Assembly: GCF_014673215.1 (NCBI RefSeq)
Contig: NZ_JACWMS010000005.1
Coordinates: 62,001-126,000, forward strand
Direction: 5' to 3'
DNA: 64,000 nt
DNA from: Gordonia hankookensis
GTDB taxonomy: Bacteria > Actinomycetota > Actinomycetes > Mycobacteriales > Mycobacteriaceae
Program-made: the position numbers and the translations under genes
Shown: positions 33,133 to 39,376 of the stretch, piece by piece
Layout of the letters: each line of letters starts with the position of its first letter
How positions within the stretch are numbered: position 1 is the stretch's first letter
The notes under the pieces: model-generated
The model's input: only the letters and a program-made list of their open reading frames with translations
What the model was told of the DNA's origin: nothing
Databases searched by the model: none

Positions 33133-34050
33133 TCACGCGCGGTGAACCTGGTCGGCCAGCGGGTGTTCGGACGGTAGATCGGGCAACAGCCCGACGCCGT
33201 CGAGTGGCTCACCGCGGGGGCCCTCGACGATGGCGCCGGGCATCGTGGTGCCGAGCACACCGACGAATCGTTCCCGGATCCGCTCGTTGTGGGTGAGCAC
33301 CTCGCCCATCCAGCTGACCCGGGCGGTGTCGTCGGGCCGGTGTCCGCTGCGTCGCAGGGCGGCGGCCACCGACGCGGCGAGTTCGGTGGCTGCCCGGTGG
33401 TTGATCTCGCTCGCGACGCGATCGCCCGCACGCGCCGCATCGTCGACCTCTCTCGCGAATCCGGCGATGCGACGCACGCGGTCGGGAGCACCCTGCAACA
33501 CCATGTAGAGCTCGGGCAACGGTCCGAACCGGTCGCGCGCCGCCGACTCGAGTCCGGTGCCGGGACCTCGGCCGTCGAACGACCGCAGGGCGGCCTCGAG
33601 GCCTGCCCGCCCGATCCAATAGGCGCTGCCTGCGTCGCCGACCAGATGCCCCCATCCGTCCACCCGCGCAGTGCCCGCGGTGCCGACCCCCAGCGTGACG
33701 ACCCCCGTACCGACCGCCGCGACGGCACCGAACGCGAGGCGATTGGCCGCGAGATACGCCGACACCGAGTCGTGGGTCAGCGCGACCGAACGGATACCCA
33801 GATGGGCAACGGCTTCCCGAAGCTCCGCCGGGCGGGTCGCATCCGGGGTGAGACCCGAGACGCCTGCCGCGAGTTCATCGACCGTGCTGCCCGCTTCGGC
33901 GAGGACTTCGCTTGCGGCGCGGGCGATCTGCGGGACCACCGGACGATCGGTGCGGATGGGTCCGGCTTGGTGGTCGCTGCTCGACGACGGACCGACGATA
34001 CGTACCCGCGTCCCGGTCTGGCCGCCGTCGAGCAGGATGCGTTGCGCCAT
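33133..34050 (-). CDS. BadF/BadG/BcrA/BcrD family ATPase, N-acetylglucosamine-kinase-like
   Basis: A 305-residue actin-fold (ASKHA) protein. The phosphate-1 motif is LLDGGQTGTRVRIVG at the N terminus. The phosphate-2 region is VGTGVVTLGVGTAGTARVDG followed by WGHLVGDAGSAYWIGRAGLEA, and the adenosine region VSWMGEVLTHNERIRERF lies near the C terminus. This WGHLxGDxGSAYWIG pattern is typical of eukaryote-type GlcNAc kinases and bacterial sugar kinases of this group. It probably phosphorylates an amino sugar, but no sugar genes are adjacent to confirm it. It converges on htpG with 31 bp between stops. Confidence 0.82.
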   Translation of the reverse strand: MAQRILLDGGQTGTRVRIVGPSSSSDHQAGPIRTDRPVVPQIARAASEVLAEAGSTVDELAAGVSGLTPDATRPAELREAVAHLGIRSVALTHDSVSAYLAANRLAFGAVAAVGTGVVTLGVGTAGTARVDGWGHLVGDAGSAYWIGRAGLEAALRSFDGRGPGTGLESAARDRFGPLPELYMVLQGAPDRVRRIAGFAREVDDAARAGDRVASEINHRAATELAASVAAALRRSGHRPDDTARVSWMGEVLTHNERIRERFVGVLGTTMPGAIVEGPRGEPLDGVGLLPDLPSEHPLADQVHRA

Positions 34051-34151
34051 GACCGTCTGATCTCCCGTCGCCTGCCGCCGGCACGTTGTCGCCGGCGCTC
34101 ATGGGCCAAGCTACCTGGGCACCCACCCCATTCCAACGGTGTGCAACCGCG

Positions 34152-34592
34152 TCAGGCGGCCGCGTCGCTGGGAAGCGTGAGTGCGATCAGCTCCACATCG
34201 TTCGCGCGGTGGATCGGATGCAGGATCACGCCGTGGCGGCGGGCGTCCGTGGTCAGGATCCGAGCCCAACCGATGTCGTCGTCGGTCACACCGTCGTAGC
34301 CGGGTCGCGTCAGCAGCAGGGCGACGGACAGATCGGGGAGCTGTGCGACGGCCTCGCCGAGACGGCTCATCAGGACGTCCGAGATGGATCGATCAGGGCG
34401 TGCGGGAATCGGAAGTTGGTTGAGCGCCGGGGTCTGCAGGTGGTCGGCATCGATGAAGGTGAACCACAGGAGGATCTCGGAGAACCCGAGTGGCTCCATC
34501 AGCAGGCGCCATCGGCGGTGCAGGTCGGCGGCCGAGTGGATGGGGTCGTGGGCGGTACCGATATCCGGTCTCGGAGAGTTGTCGTATGTCAT
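34152..34592 (-). CDS. Conserved hypothetical protein
   Basis: A 146-residue soluble protein, starting MTYDNSPRPDIGTAHDPIHS. I do not recognise the family. The core is SAADLHRRWRLLMEPLGFSEILLWFTFIDADHLQTP, an alternating hydrophobic pattern, then VAQLPDLSVALLLTRPGYDGVTDDDIGW and a final VELIALTLPSD strand, so a compact alpha/beta domain is likely. No signal peptide, membrane helix, cysteine or metal motif is present. It is divergent from the Ddn-like gene at 34719, and the intergenic region carries an inverted repeat (34634-34659). Confidence 0.7.
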   Translation of the reverse strand: MTYDNSPRPDIGTAHDPIHSAADLHRRWRLLMEPLGFSEILLWFTFIDADHLQTPALNQLPIPARPDRSISDVLMSRLGEAVAQLPDLSVALLLTRPGYDGVTDDDIGWARILTTDARRHGVILHPIHRANDVELIALTLPSDAAA

Positions 34593-34633
34593 GCCGCGAT
34601 GATTCCCTCGATCGCGTGGATGTGAGTTCTGCC

Positions 34634-34659
34634 ATCCACAGGATTCGCGGCCTGTGGAT
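34634..34659 (+). promoter_or_regulatory. Inverted repeat with DnaA-box-like arms between divergent genes
   Basis: The arms ATCCACAGG (34634-34642) and CCTGTGGAT (34651-34659) are perfectly complementary around an 8-bp loop, ATTCGCGG. Each arm contains TCCACA/TGTGGA, resembling a DnaA box (TTATCCACA): CCATCCACA matches 7 of 9 and GTATCCACA on the other strand 8 of 9. It lies 42 bp before the hypothetical gene start (34592) and 60 bp before the Ddn-like start (34719), so it may be an operator for one or both. The binding protein is unknown. Confidence 0.45.
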
Positions 34660-34718
34660 ACGGCGGTCGGCGTGCACGCCGAAGTGAAGCCGACGCCACG
34701 GGATGTCACACTTGGGTC

Positions 34719-35195
34719 ATGGGCGCCCTCACTCCGCTGGCGATCAAGATCGGTTCGATCAGCTGGATGCCACGATTGCTGCCACAGATCGTCGTCGTCG
34801 ACAGTGCGGTACAGCGGGTCACCGGTCAGAAGTACGGGCTGCTGGATATCGGTGGGTTGCCGAACATCACCCTGCGAGTTGCCGGACGACGCAGTGGGGT
34901 CGTGCGATCGACCCGTCTTCTCGCGGTACCGACGGAGAAGGGCTGGCTGATCGCGGGATCGTACTTCGGCGGCCCGCGCATGCCGCAGTGGGTTTTCAAT
35001 CTCCGTGCCGCCGACACCGCAGAGGTCGGTCACCACGGGCAGTACGAGACGGTCACGTGGCGTGAGCTCGACGGCGAGGAACGCGGTGAGGCGTGGGCCA
35101 GGATGGTCGACGTGTGGCCGAACTTCGACCTGTATGTCTCCCGCACCGAACGTCAGATCCCGGTGTTCCTGCTCGAGCCGATCGCCCTGATCTGA
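34719..35195 (+). CDS. Deazaflavin (F420)-dependent nitroreductase family protein (Ddn-like)
   Basis: A 158-residue split beta-barrel protein of the DUF385 / Ddn group, which uses F420H2 and is widespread in mycolic-acid bacteria. Typical sequence is LRVAGRRSGVVRSTRLLAV followed by GWLIAGSYFGGPRMPQWVFNLRA, where family members read LLTTxGRKSG ... GGxxxHPxWxxNL. The N-terminal helix (residues 1-30) is hydrophobic and may associate with the membrane, as in M. tuberculosis Ddn. The stop codon falls in the first copy of a short tandem repeat (35183-35246). Confidence 0.87.
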   Translation: MGALTPLAIKIGSISWMPRLLPQIVVVDSAVQRVTGQKYGLLDIGGLPNITLRVAGRRSGVVRSTRLLAVPTEKGWLIAGSYFGGPRMPQWVFNLRAADTAEVGHHGQYETVTWRELDGEERGEAWARMVDVWPNFDLYVSRTERQIPVFLLEPIALI

Positions 35196-35246
35196 GATCG
35201 CCCGATCTGATACCGCCCCGATCCGATACCGCCCCGATCTGAGAAC
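35183..35246 (+). repeat. Four imperfect ~16-bp tandem repeats starting at the Ddn-like stop codon
   Basis: Four consecutive units begin at 35183, 35199, 35214 and 35230, of the form CGCCCCGATCTGATAC with small differences. The first copy includes the stop codon TGA (35193-35195). They run directly into a terminator-like hairpin at 35261-35286. As at the end of ureF, the repeat seems to be an amplification of the end of the coding sequence. No function is evident. Confidence 0.75.
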
Positions 35247-35260
35247 GGCCGCGGAATGGC

Positions 35261-35286
35261 CCGCGCGGGTGGCGAGACCCGCGCGG
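35261..35286 (+). terminator. Perfect GC-rich hairpin between convergent genes (bidirectional terminator candidate)
   Basis: The arms CCGCGCGGGT (35261-35270) and ACCCGCGCGG (35277-35286) are fully complementary around a 6-nt loop, GGCGAG. It lies between the convergent Ddn-like gene (ends 35195) and the crotonase gene (ends 35300). There is no T tract, which is common for terminators of high-GC actinobacteria. Confidence 0.6.
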
Positions 35287-35299
35287 ACGACCGTTCGGA

Positions 35300-36127
35300 T
35301 CAGGCCCCGCGGAACTCCGGCGCACGCTTCTCGAACACGGCGCTGATGGCCTCGGTGAGGTCATCACTCGGCAGGAAAGCGGAGTTCCACGCAGCGACGT
35401 AGCGCAGACTGTCGTCGACGTCCGGACGGCGACTGTGGTCGAGCACCGACTTGACACCCTGCACCACCAGCGGCGGGTTCGCGGCGATCTCGGCGGCCGT
35501 GGCGCGGGCGGCGGCCAGCACGCCGTCACGGTCCGGCAGGACGTCGTTGACCAGACCTATCCGCAGGGCGTGTTCGGCGTCGATGTCCTTGCCGGTCAGC
35601 GCGAGTTCGCGCAGATGGCCGTCGCCGATGATCCGGGGCAGGCGGGCAAGGCTGCCGACGTCGGCGACCATCGCCACCTTGACCTCGCGCACGCTGAATT
35701 TGGCGTCGGCGGCGGCAAAACGGATGTCGGCGGCGCTGATCAGGTCGACGCCGCCACCGATGCACCAACCGGACACCGCCGCGACAATCGGTTTGCGACA
35801 GTCGGCCACCGCCGAGATGGCACCCTGCATACGACGCACCATGTCGTGGAATTCGGTACGCGGACGCGCCTTCGCGCCTTCGGCCAGGACCGTCCCGAGG
35901 TCGCCCGCCATCGCCGGCAGGTCGAGCCCGTAGGAGAAATGAGATCCCGAGCCGGTCAACACGATCGCGCGCACATCGTCGTCGCGGTCGAGCTGTGCGC
36001 AGATCTCGGGGAGTTCACGCCAGAAGTCGGGTCCCATCGCGTTGCCCTTGCCCGGGCCGGTGAGGGTCACCTCGGCGACGAAATCGGAGATCGAGACCTC
36101 GAACGCATTCCACTGTTGATCGCTCAT
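35300..36127 (-). CDS. Enoyl-CoA hydratase/isomerase (crotonase) family protein
   Basis: A 275-residue crotonase starting MSDQQWNAFEVSISDFVAEV. The oxyanion-hole segments are SGSHFSYGLDLPAM (first) and ISGWCIGGGVDLISAADIR-like VSGWCIGGGVDLISAADIR (second). The sequence SVREVKVAMVADVGSLARLP places an Asp where dienoyl-CoA isomerases (ECH1 type, MVADVGTLQRLP) have their catalytic residue, so a delta3,5-delta2,4-dienoyl-CoA isomerase activity is more likely than a plain hydratase. It lies 43 bp downstream of the AhpD-like gene on the same strand. Confidence 0.9.
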   Translation of the reverse strand: MSDQQWNAFEVSISDFVAEVTLTGPGKGNAMGPDFWRELPEICAQLDRDDDVRAIVLTGSGSHFSYGLDLPAMAGDLGTVLAEGAKARPRTEFHDMVRRMQGAISAVADCRKPIVAAVSGWCIGGGVDLISAADIRFAAADAKFSVREVKVAMVADVGSLARLPRIIGDGHLRELALTGKDIDAEHALRIGLVNDVLPDRDGVLAAARATAAEIAANPPLVVQGVKSVLDHSRRPDVDDSLRYVAAWNSAFLPSDDLTEAISAVFEKRAPEFRGA

Positions 36128-36170
36128 GGTGGTGAGGCTACCGGGCGGGTCGCCCGGGCAGCCCGGCGGT

Positions 36171-36644
36171 TCAGATCGACAGGCGGCAGGCCTGACCCAC
36201 GTCGAGGACGCGAAGGGCACGGCCCTGACCCAGCCACAACGCGCACGACACCGCCAGGTCGACGACGAGTTCGTCGGACAGGGCGGCGCGACACCTCTCC
36301 CAGTACTCGTCGTCCTCACGCAAGCCGATGTGATCGGTGGCGAATCGATGGGCGAACTCCGCGGCGACGCGTTCACCGTCGGAATAGCCGGGCCAGGTGG
36401 CCCAGTCGTCGACGTGGAGGTAGAACTCTTCGTCGAGGCCGCTCGCCTGCGCCCGCGTGTTACGGCAGACGGCACATTCGTTGTGACCTGCGATCACCAT
36501 CCGGGCCAGCTCGCGGGTGCGCGGGTCGAGGCGGCTCTTGGTGTATACGGCGTCGGCGTAGTTGCCGAGAGCGCCGCCGAGCGTCGGTGAGAGGCCGAGC
36601 CACCCGACGATGTCGTCATCCGCGAAGCCGCCGATTCGTGCCAT
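36171..36644 (-). CDS. Carboxymuconolactone decarboxylase / AhpD-like family protein
   Basis: A 157-residue CMD-family protein, MARIGGFADDDIVGWLGLSP. The AhpD-type redox motif appears as HNECAVCRNTRAQASGL (C-x-x-C with a downstream position where AhpD has His), so it is more likely a peroxidase-type disulfide protein than a lactone decarboxylase. It begins at the ATG at 36644, only 18 bp from a 20-bp palindromic operator, and is divergent from the thioesterase at 36771. With the crotonase gene downstream it may form a lipid- or steroid-related pair. Confidence 0.85.
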   Translation of the reverse strand: MARIGGFADDDIVGWLGLSPTLGGALGNYADAVYTKSRLDPRTRELARMVIAGHNECAVCRNTRAQASGLDEEFYLHVDDWATWPGYSDGERVAAEFAHRFATDHIGLREDDEYWERCRAALSDELVVDLAVSCALWLGQGRALRVLDVGQACRLSI

Positions 36645-36661
36645 GGGGCAAGCCTAGCAAG

Positions 36662-36681
36662 AACGAGAACGTGTTCTCGTT
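36662..36681 (+). promoter_or_regulatory. Palindromic operator, KstR/TetR-like (AACGAGAAC-GT-GTTCTCGTT)
   Basis: Perfect 9-bp arms, AACGAGAAC and GTTCTCGTT, flank a 2-bp centre, GT. The inner core AGAAC-GT-GTTCT resembles operators of KstR-type TetR regulators (TnnAACnnGTTnnA), though the outer T and A are G and C here. It sits in the 126-bp region between the divergent AhpD-like (36644) and thioesterase (36771) genes and could control both. A related core occurs at 54067-54080. Confidence 0.65.
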
Positions 36682-36770
36682 TGTTCGCGATGTTCGTCGC
36701 CGAACCGGTGACCTGATTCTCCGGTGGGATAGCGTGGTCGTTCGGGCGTTTCGACAGTGTGAGGTGAGCT

Positions 36771-37427
36771 ATGAGCGGGTACATCACCGAGGAGATCCCG
36801 GCCGAGGAGCTGACGCGGCAGATCGAGCAGGCGAGGGAGCTCGGCGACAGCGTGCGTCGCCTGGTCACGGCCACGGTGGTGACCGACGTGGGCGAGGAGG
36901 AGCTGGCCGAGGCTCGAGCGCACATCGACGCGGCCGCCGAGATCCTCGAGCGCAGCCGGATCGACTCGTCGTTCGGTCTGCGTTTCAATTCCGATGGGCG
37001 GCTGCGGAACTGGGGAAATGCGGTCGAGGGAATCCGCAATCCCCTCGCCCCTCCGGTCGAGTTCCACGCCGAGGCCGATCATGTCTGGGCCGAGTTCGAC
37101 CTCGGGCCGCAATACGAGGGTCCGCCCGGGCTGGTGCACGGTGGCGTCATCGGGCTCATCCTCGATCAGGTCCTGGGAAACGCGGCGGTCAATGCCGGGT
37201 CGCCCGGTATGACCGGGACGTTGACGATCAGATATCGGCAGGGGACGGCTCTGGGGCCGATCCGCGTCGAGGGCCGACTCGACCGCACCGAAGGTCACAA
37301 GTCATTTGCCAGCGGGACGATCTCGACCGCCGACGGTCTGTGTGCCGAGGCGGAGGGCATCTTCATCATGCCGCGCTGGGCTCGCGGTCTCGACGCCAGC
37401 CGACAGTTGGGCGTCGGCGACGCGTGA
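36771..37427 (+). CDS. PaaI/THEM4-type acyl-CoA thioesterase (hotdog fold)
   Basis: A 218-residue protein starting MSGYITEEIPAEELTRQIEQ with GAGGTGAG as ribosome site. The first 90 residues are helical and charged and precede one hotdog domain. The motif GPPGLVHGGVIGLILDQVLGNAA contains HGG and the catalytic Asp (ILDQ) as in THEM4/THEM5-like thioesterases, followed by TGTLTIRYRQGTALGPIRVE. It probably releases CoA from long or ring-containing acyl-CoA in the cytosol. The upstream palindrome suggests TetR-type control shared with the AhpD-like gene. Confidence 0.87.
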   Translation: MSGYITEEIPAEELTRQIEQARELGDSVRRLVTATVVTDVGEEELAEARAHIDAAAEILERSRIDSSFGLRFNSDGRLRNWGNAVEGIRNPLAPPVEFHAEADHVWAEFDLGPQYEGPPGLVHGGVIGLILDQVLGNAAVNAGSPGMTGTLTIRYRQGTALGPIRVEGRLDRTEGHKSFASGTISTADGLCAEAEGIFIMPRWARGLDASRQLGVGDA

Positions 37428-37436
37428 CGACACGCA

Positions 37437-37702
37437 GAGTAGTCCCGAGTTGCCCTGTCCCGCTGGTCGAGTAGTCCCGAGCCGCCCTGCCCCGCTGGTC
37501 GAGTAGTCCCGGGTTACCCTGTCCCGCTGGTCGAGTAGTCCCGAGCCGTCCCGCCCGCTGGTCGAGTAGTCCCGGGTTGCCCTGCCCCGCTGGTTGAGTG
37601 GTCCCGAGTGCCCTGCCCCGCTGGTCGAGTAGTCCCGAGTGCCTGCCCGCTGGTCGAGTAGTCCCGAGCCGCCAGGCGAGGGACGTATCGAGACCACCGC
37701 AC
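37437..37702 (-). repeat. Tandem array of a ~32-bp repeat ending in a REP-like palindrome
   Basis: Eight copies of GAGTAGTCCCG followed by variable GC-rich DNA and CGCTGGTC start at 37437, 37469, 37501, 37533, 37564, 37596, 37627 and 37656, giving units of 32, 32, 32, 31, 32, 31 and 29 bp. The last copy continues into a longer element up to about 37702, in which GTCCC (near 37662) and GGGAC (near 37680) can pair. On the minus strand this reads GGTCTCGATACGTCCCTCGC at its start, a type of intergenic palindrome I recall as frequent in Gordonia and relatives. The array fills the gap between two genes; unequal unit lengths shift the frame, so it is not coding. Confidence 0.9.
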
Positions 37703-37721
37703 CCACCCGCAGAACCGGTCA

Positions 37722-38282
37722 TCACCGAGCCGGCTCACGCGGTCCCACCACGCGGTAACGCGCACACACGAACGCTCGATTGCGTTCCACCGTCTGCAGT
37801 TCCAGGTCGAACCGGCGCGGGAACAGCGGCCGCCCGGCGCCGAGGGTCACCGGGGCGATGGACACCAAGACCTCGTCGAGCAGCCCCGCTTCGGCGAACT
37901 GCGCCGCCAGATCACCGCCCCCGACAATCCAGATGTCCTTTCCGGCCGCGGCATCGACGAGCGTCGAATGATGTTCTCCCGGTGTGCCGGAGACGATTCG
38001 GATCGATTCGGCGACGGGAGTGGGATCGCGGTGGGTGAACACGAAGCACGGCATGTCGTAAGGCCAGGGCTTCCCGTCGACGACCTCGTGATCGAGTAGC
38101 CATCGGTAGGTGGTCGCTCCCATCACCACGCACCCGACCTCTGAGATGAACGCTCCGTAGTTCATTGCGCCGTCGTCGTCGATCGGCTGTGTGAGAAGCC
38201 AATCGAGGGAGTCGTTCTCGTCTGCGAGATAGCCGTCGAGGGTGGTCGCGGTGTAGTAGCGGAATCTGGGACTGGTGTTCAT
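37722..38282 (-). CDS. Dihydrofolate reductase-like (RibD C-terminal domain) family protein
   Basis: A 186-residue protein of the RibD_C/DHFR-like group, starting MNTSPRFRYYTATTLDGYLA with GGAGG 6 bp upstream. Typical elements are TLDGYLADENDSLDWL at the N terminus, GCVVMGATTYRWLLD, the nucleotide-binding DIWIVGGGDLAAQFAEAGLLDE, and a final LGAGRPLFPRRF. It reduces an unknown substrate with NADPH and is probably not the housekeeping DHFR. The start overlaps the AraC-type regulator stop by 4 bp, so the two are cotranscribed. Confidence 0.87.
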   Translation of the reverse strand: MNTSPRFRYYTATTLDGYLADENDSLDWLLTQPIDDDGAMNYGAFISEVGCVVMGATTYRWLLDHEVVDGKPWPYDMPCFVFTHRDPTPVAESIRIVSGTPGEHHSTLVDAAAGKDIWIVGGGDLAAQFAEAGLLDEVLVSIAPVTLGAGRPLFPRRFDLELQTVERNRAFVCARYRVVGPREPAR

Positions 38283-39217
38283 GTGAATCCTCCGGATCGC
38301 TGTCGATGCCACATGATGGGGTCGGGGTCGATCGACCGCACATCGATCCCTGCGTCGGTGAGCATCCACCGGACGAGTTGGCGGCGATGCGCGGAGAAGG
38401 TCAGCACGTGCGACCAGATTTGTGACAGCAGAAAGGATTCCGGTGGATCGCAGATCGCGTCGACGATGCGGTCGGGCCACGCGCCACGTCTGTCGATGTC
38501 GCGCGTCAACGCGAGCCAGCGTGGTGCGATCTCCTCGTGCATCTCGATCAGTGCCCGCACGTCGTGTGGGCCGTCGAGATCGGGTTCGTCGGTGCCGTCG
38601 ATGCTGGCCATCCACGGGGCCTTGTCGACAACGAGGTGGGTGAGGACGTCGGCGATGGTCTCGTCGGGACCGGCCCAGGGCAGCACGCGGTGTCCCGGCA
38701 GGCGAACCCTCGCACCGGACTCGTCGTCGATGTCCTTGGCTGCGGTCAGCAAAGCGGCGATGTCGTCGAGGTCGTGTCGCACCATCAGTGCCACCACGTC
38801 GCCCGCGGACTCCTCGGACGTGCCGCCGCTGTCGATGTAGAGAACAGTCGGGGAGTGGAAGTGGATGCCGTTGGGTGACGGCAGCCAATGTCCGTGCTCG
38901 GTGCGCGAACCCGAACGACTCGGTGGGTGGCCGAACGCACGTGTGAAGGCGCGTGCGAAGCCCTCGACCGATTCGTACCCCGATGCGAACGCAGTGTCGG
39001 TGACGGATTCGCCGCGCTGGAGGTGCCACGCCGCACGTTCGAGCATCACGCGACGTCTCAGGGCCACCGGTGATTCGCCGGTGTGGCGCGCGAGCTGGCG
39101 ACTGAAGTGAAACGCCGACGCGTGCGCGCCCGTCGCCATGTCGTCGAGGGTGTGGTGATCGTCGGCGAGTACGGCATCGAGCAGTTCGCGGATCCGGTCG
39201 CGGCCGGTGTCGGTCAT
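38279..39217 (-). CDS. AraC-family regulator with a C-terminal DinB-like domain
   Basis: A 312-residue protein with the DNA-binding domain at the N terminus, the reverse of most AraC proteins. Residues about 5-100 carry two helix-turn-helix units: LDDMATGAHASAFHFSRQLARHTGESP, then SVTDTAFASGYESVEGFARAFTRAFGHPPS. The C-terminal half (about 170-305) has DETIADVLTHLVVDKAPW and a late QIWSHVLTFSAHRRQLVRWML, resembling the four-helix DinB/YfiT fold. It may sense a small molecule or metal through this domain and is coupled to the DHFR-like gene. Confidence 0.85.
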   Translation of the reverse strand: MTDTGRDRIRELLDAVLADDHHTLDDMATGAHASAFHFSRQLARHTGESPVALRRRVMLERAAWHLQRGESVTDTAFASGYESVEGFARAFTRAFGHPPSRSGSRTEHGHWLPSPNGIHFHSPTVLYIDSGGTSEESAGDVVALMVRHDLDDIAALLTAAKDIDDESGARVRLPGHRVLPWAGPDETIADVLTHLVVDKAPWMASIDGTDEPDLDGPHDVRALIEMHEEIAPRWLALTRDIDRRGAWPDRIVDAICDPPESFLLSQIWSHVLTFSAHRRQLVRWMLTDAGIDVRSIDPDPIMWHRQRSGGFT

Positions 39218-39316
39218 GTCTCCAGTATCCGTCGCCTGCCGGTCGTCGCGCCCGACCGTTCTTGCTCAGCCTGCCGCCGGCGATCGACGACGACGGGAGT
39301 TGGTCGGGTGTACAGA

Positions 39317-39338
39317 ATTGAGAATTTGTCTACTCAAT
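39317..39338 (+). promoter_or_regulatory. Inverted repeat upstream of the amidohydrolase promoter
   Basis: ATTGAG (39317-39322) and CTCAAT (39333-39338) are perfect inverted arms separated by 10 bp, AATTTGTCTA. The repeat ends 2 bp before the -35 element TTGACA at 39341. The stretch is AT-rich compared with its surroundings. Such a position fits an activator or repressor site; the AraC-type protein encoded divergently at 39217 is one candidate. Confidence 0.45.
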
Positions 39339-39340
39339 CG

Positions 39341-39370
39341 TTGACATCGATTCCGGACCCTGTCTCTAAT
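39341..39370 (+). promoter_or_regulatory. Sigma-70-type promoter giving a probably leaderless amidohydrolase mRNA
   Basis: TTGACA (39341-39346) and TCTAAT (39365-39370) are spaced by 18 bp. The expected transcription start, 6-8 nt after the -10 box, coincides with the GTG start codon at 39377. No ribosome site precedes this codon, which agrees with a leaderless transcript, a common arrangement in mycolic-acid actinobacteria. Confidence 0.65.
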
Positions 39371-39376
39371 GGTCGA

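Noticed and set aside
34634-34659. Replication origin suggested by DnaA-like boxes
   Set aside because: Only two imperfect boxes, no AT-rich unwinding region, and no dnaA, dnaN or parAB nearby.
37437-37702. CRISPR array
   Set aside because: The repeats are directly contiguous without unique spacers of constant size, and no cas gene is in the window.
37302-37706. Open frame reading through the tandem repeat on the minus strand (repeating RDYSTSG/LGTTRPAG)
   Set aside because: Unit lengths of 29-32 bp do not preserve the reading frame, so the peptide repeat is an accident of the DNA repeat.
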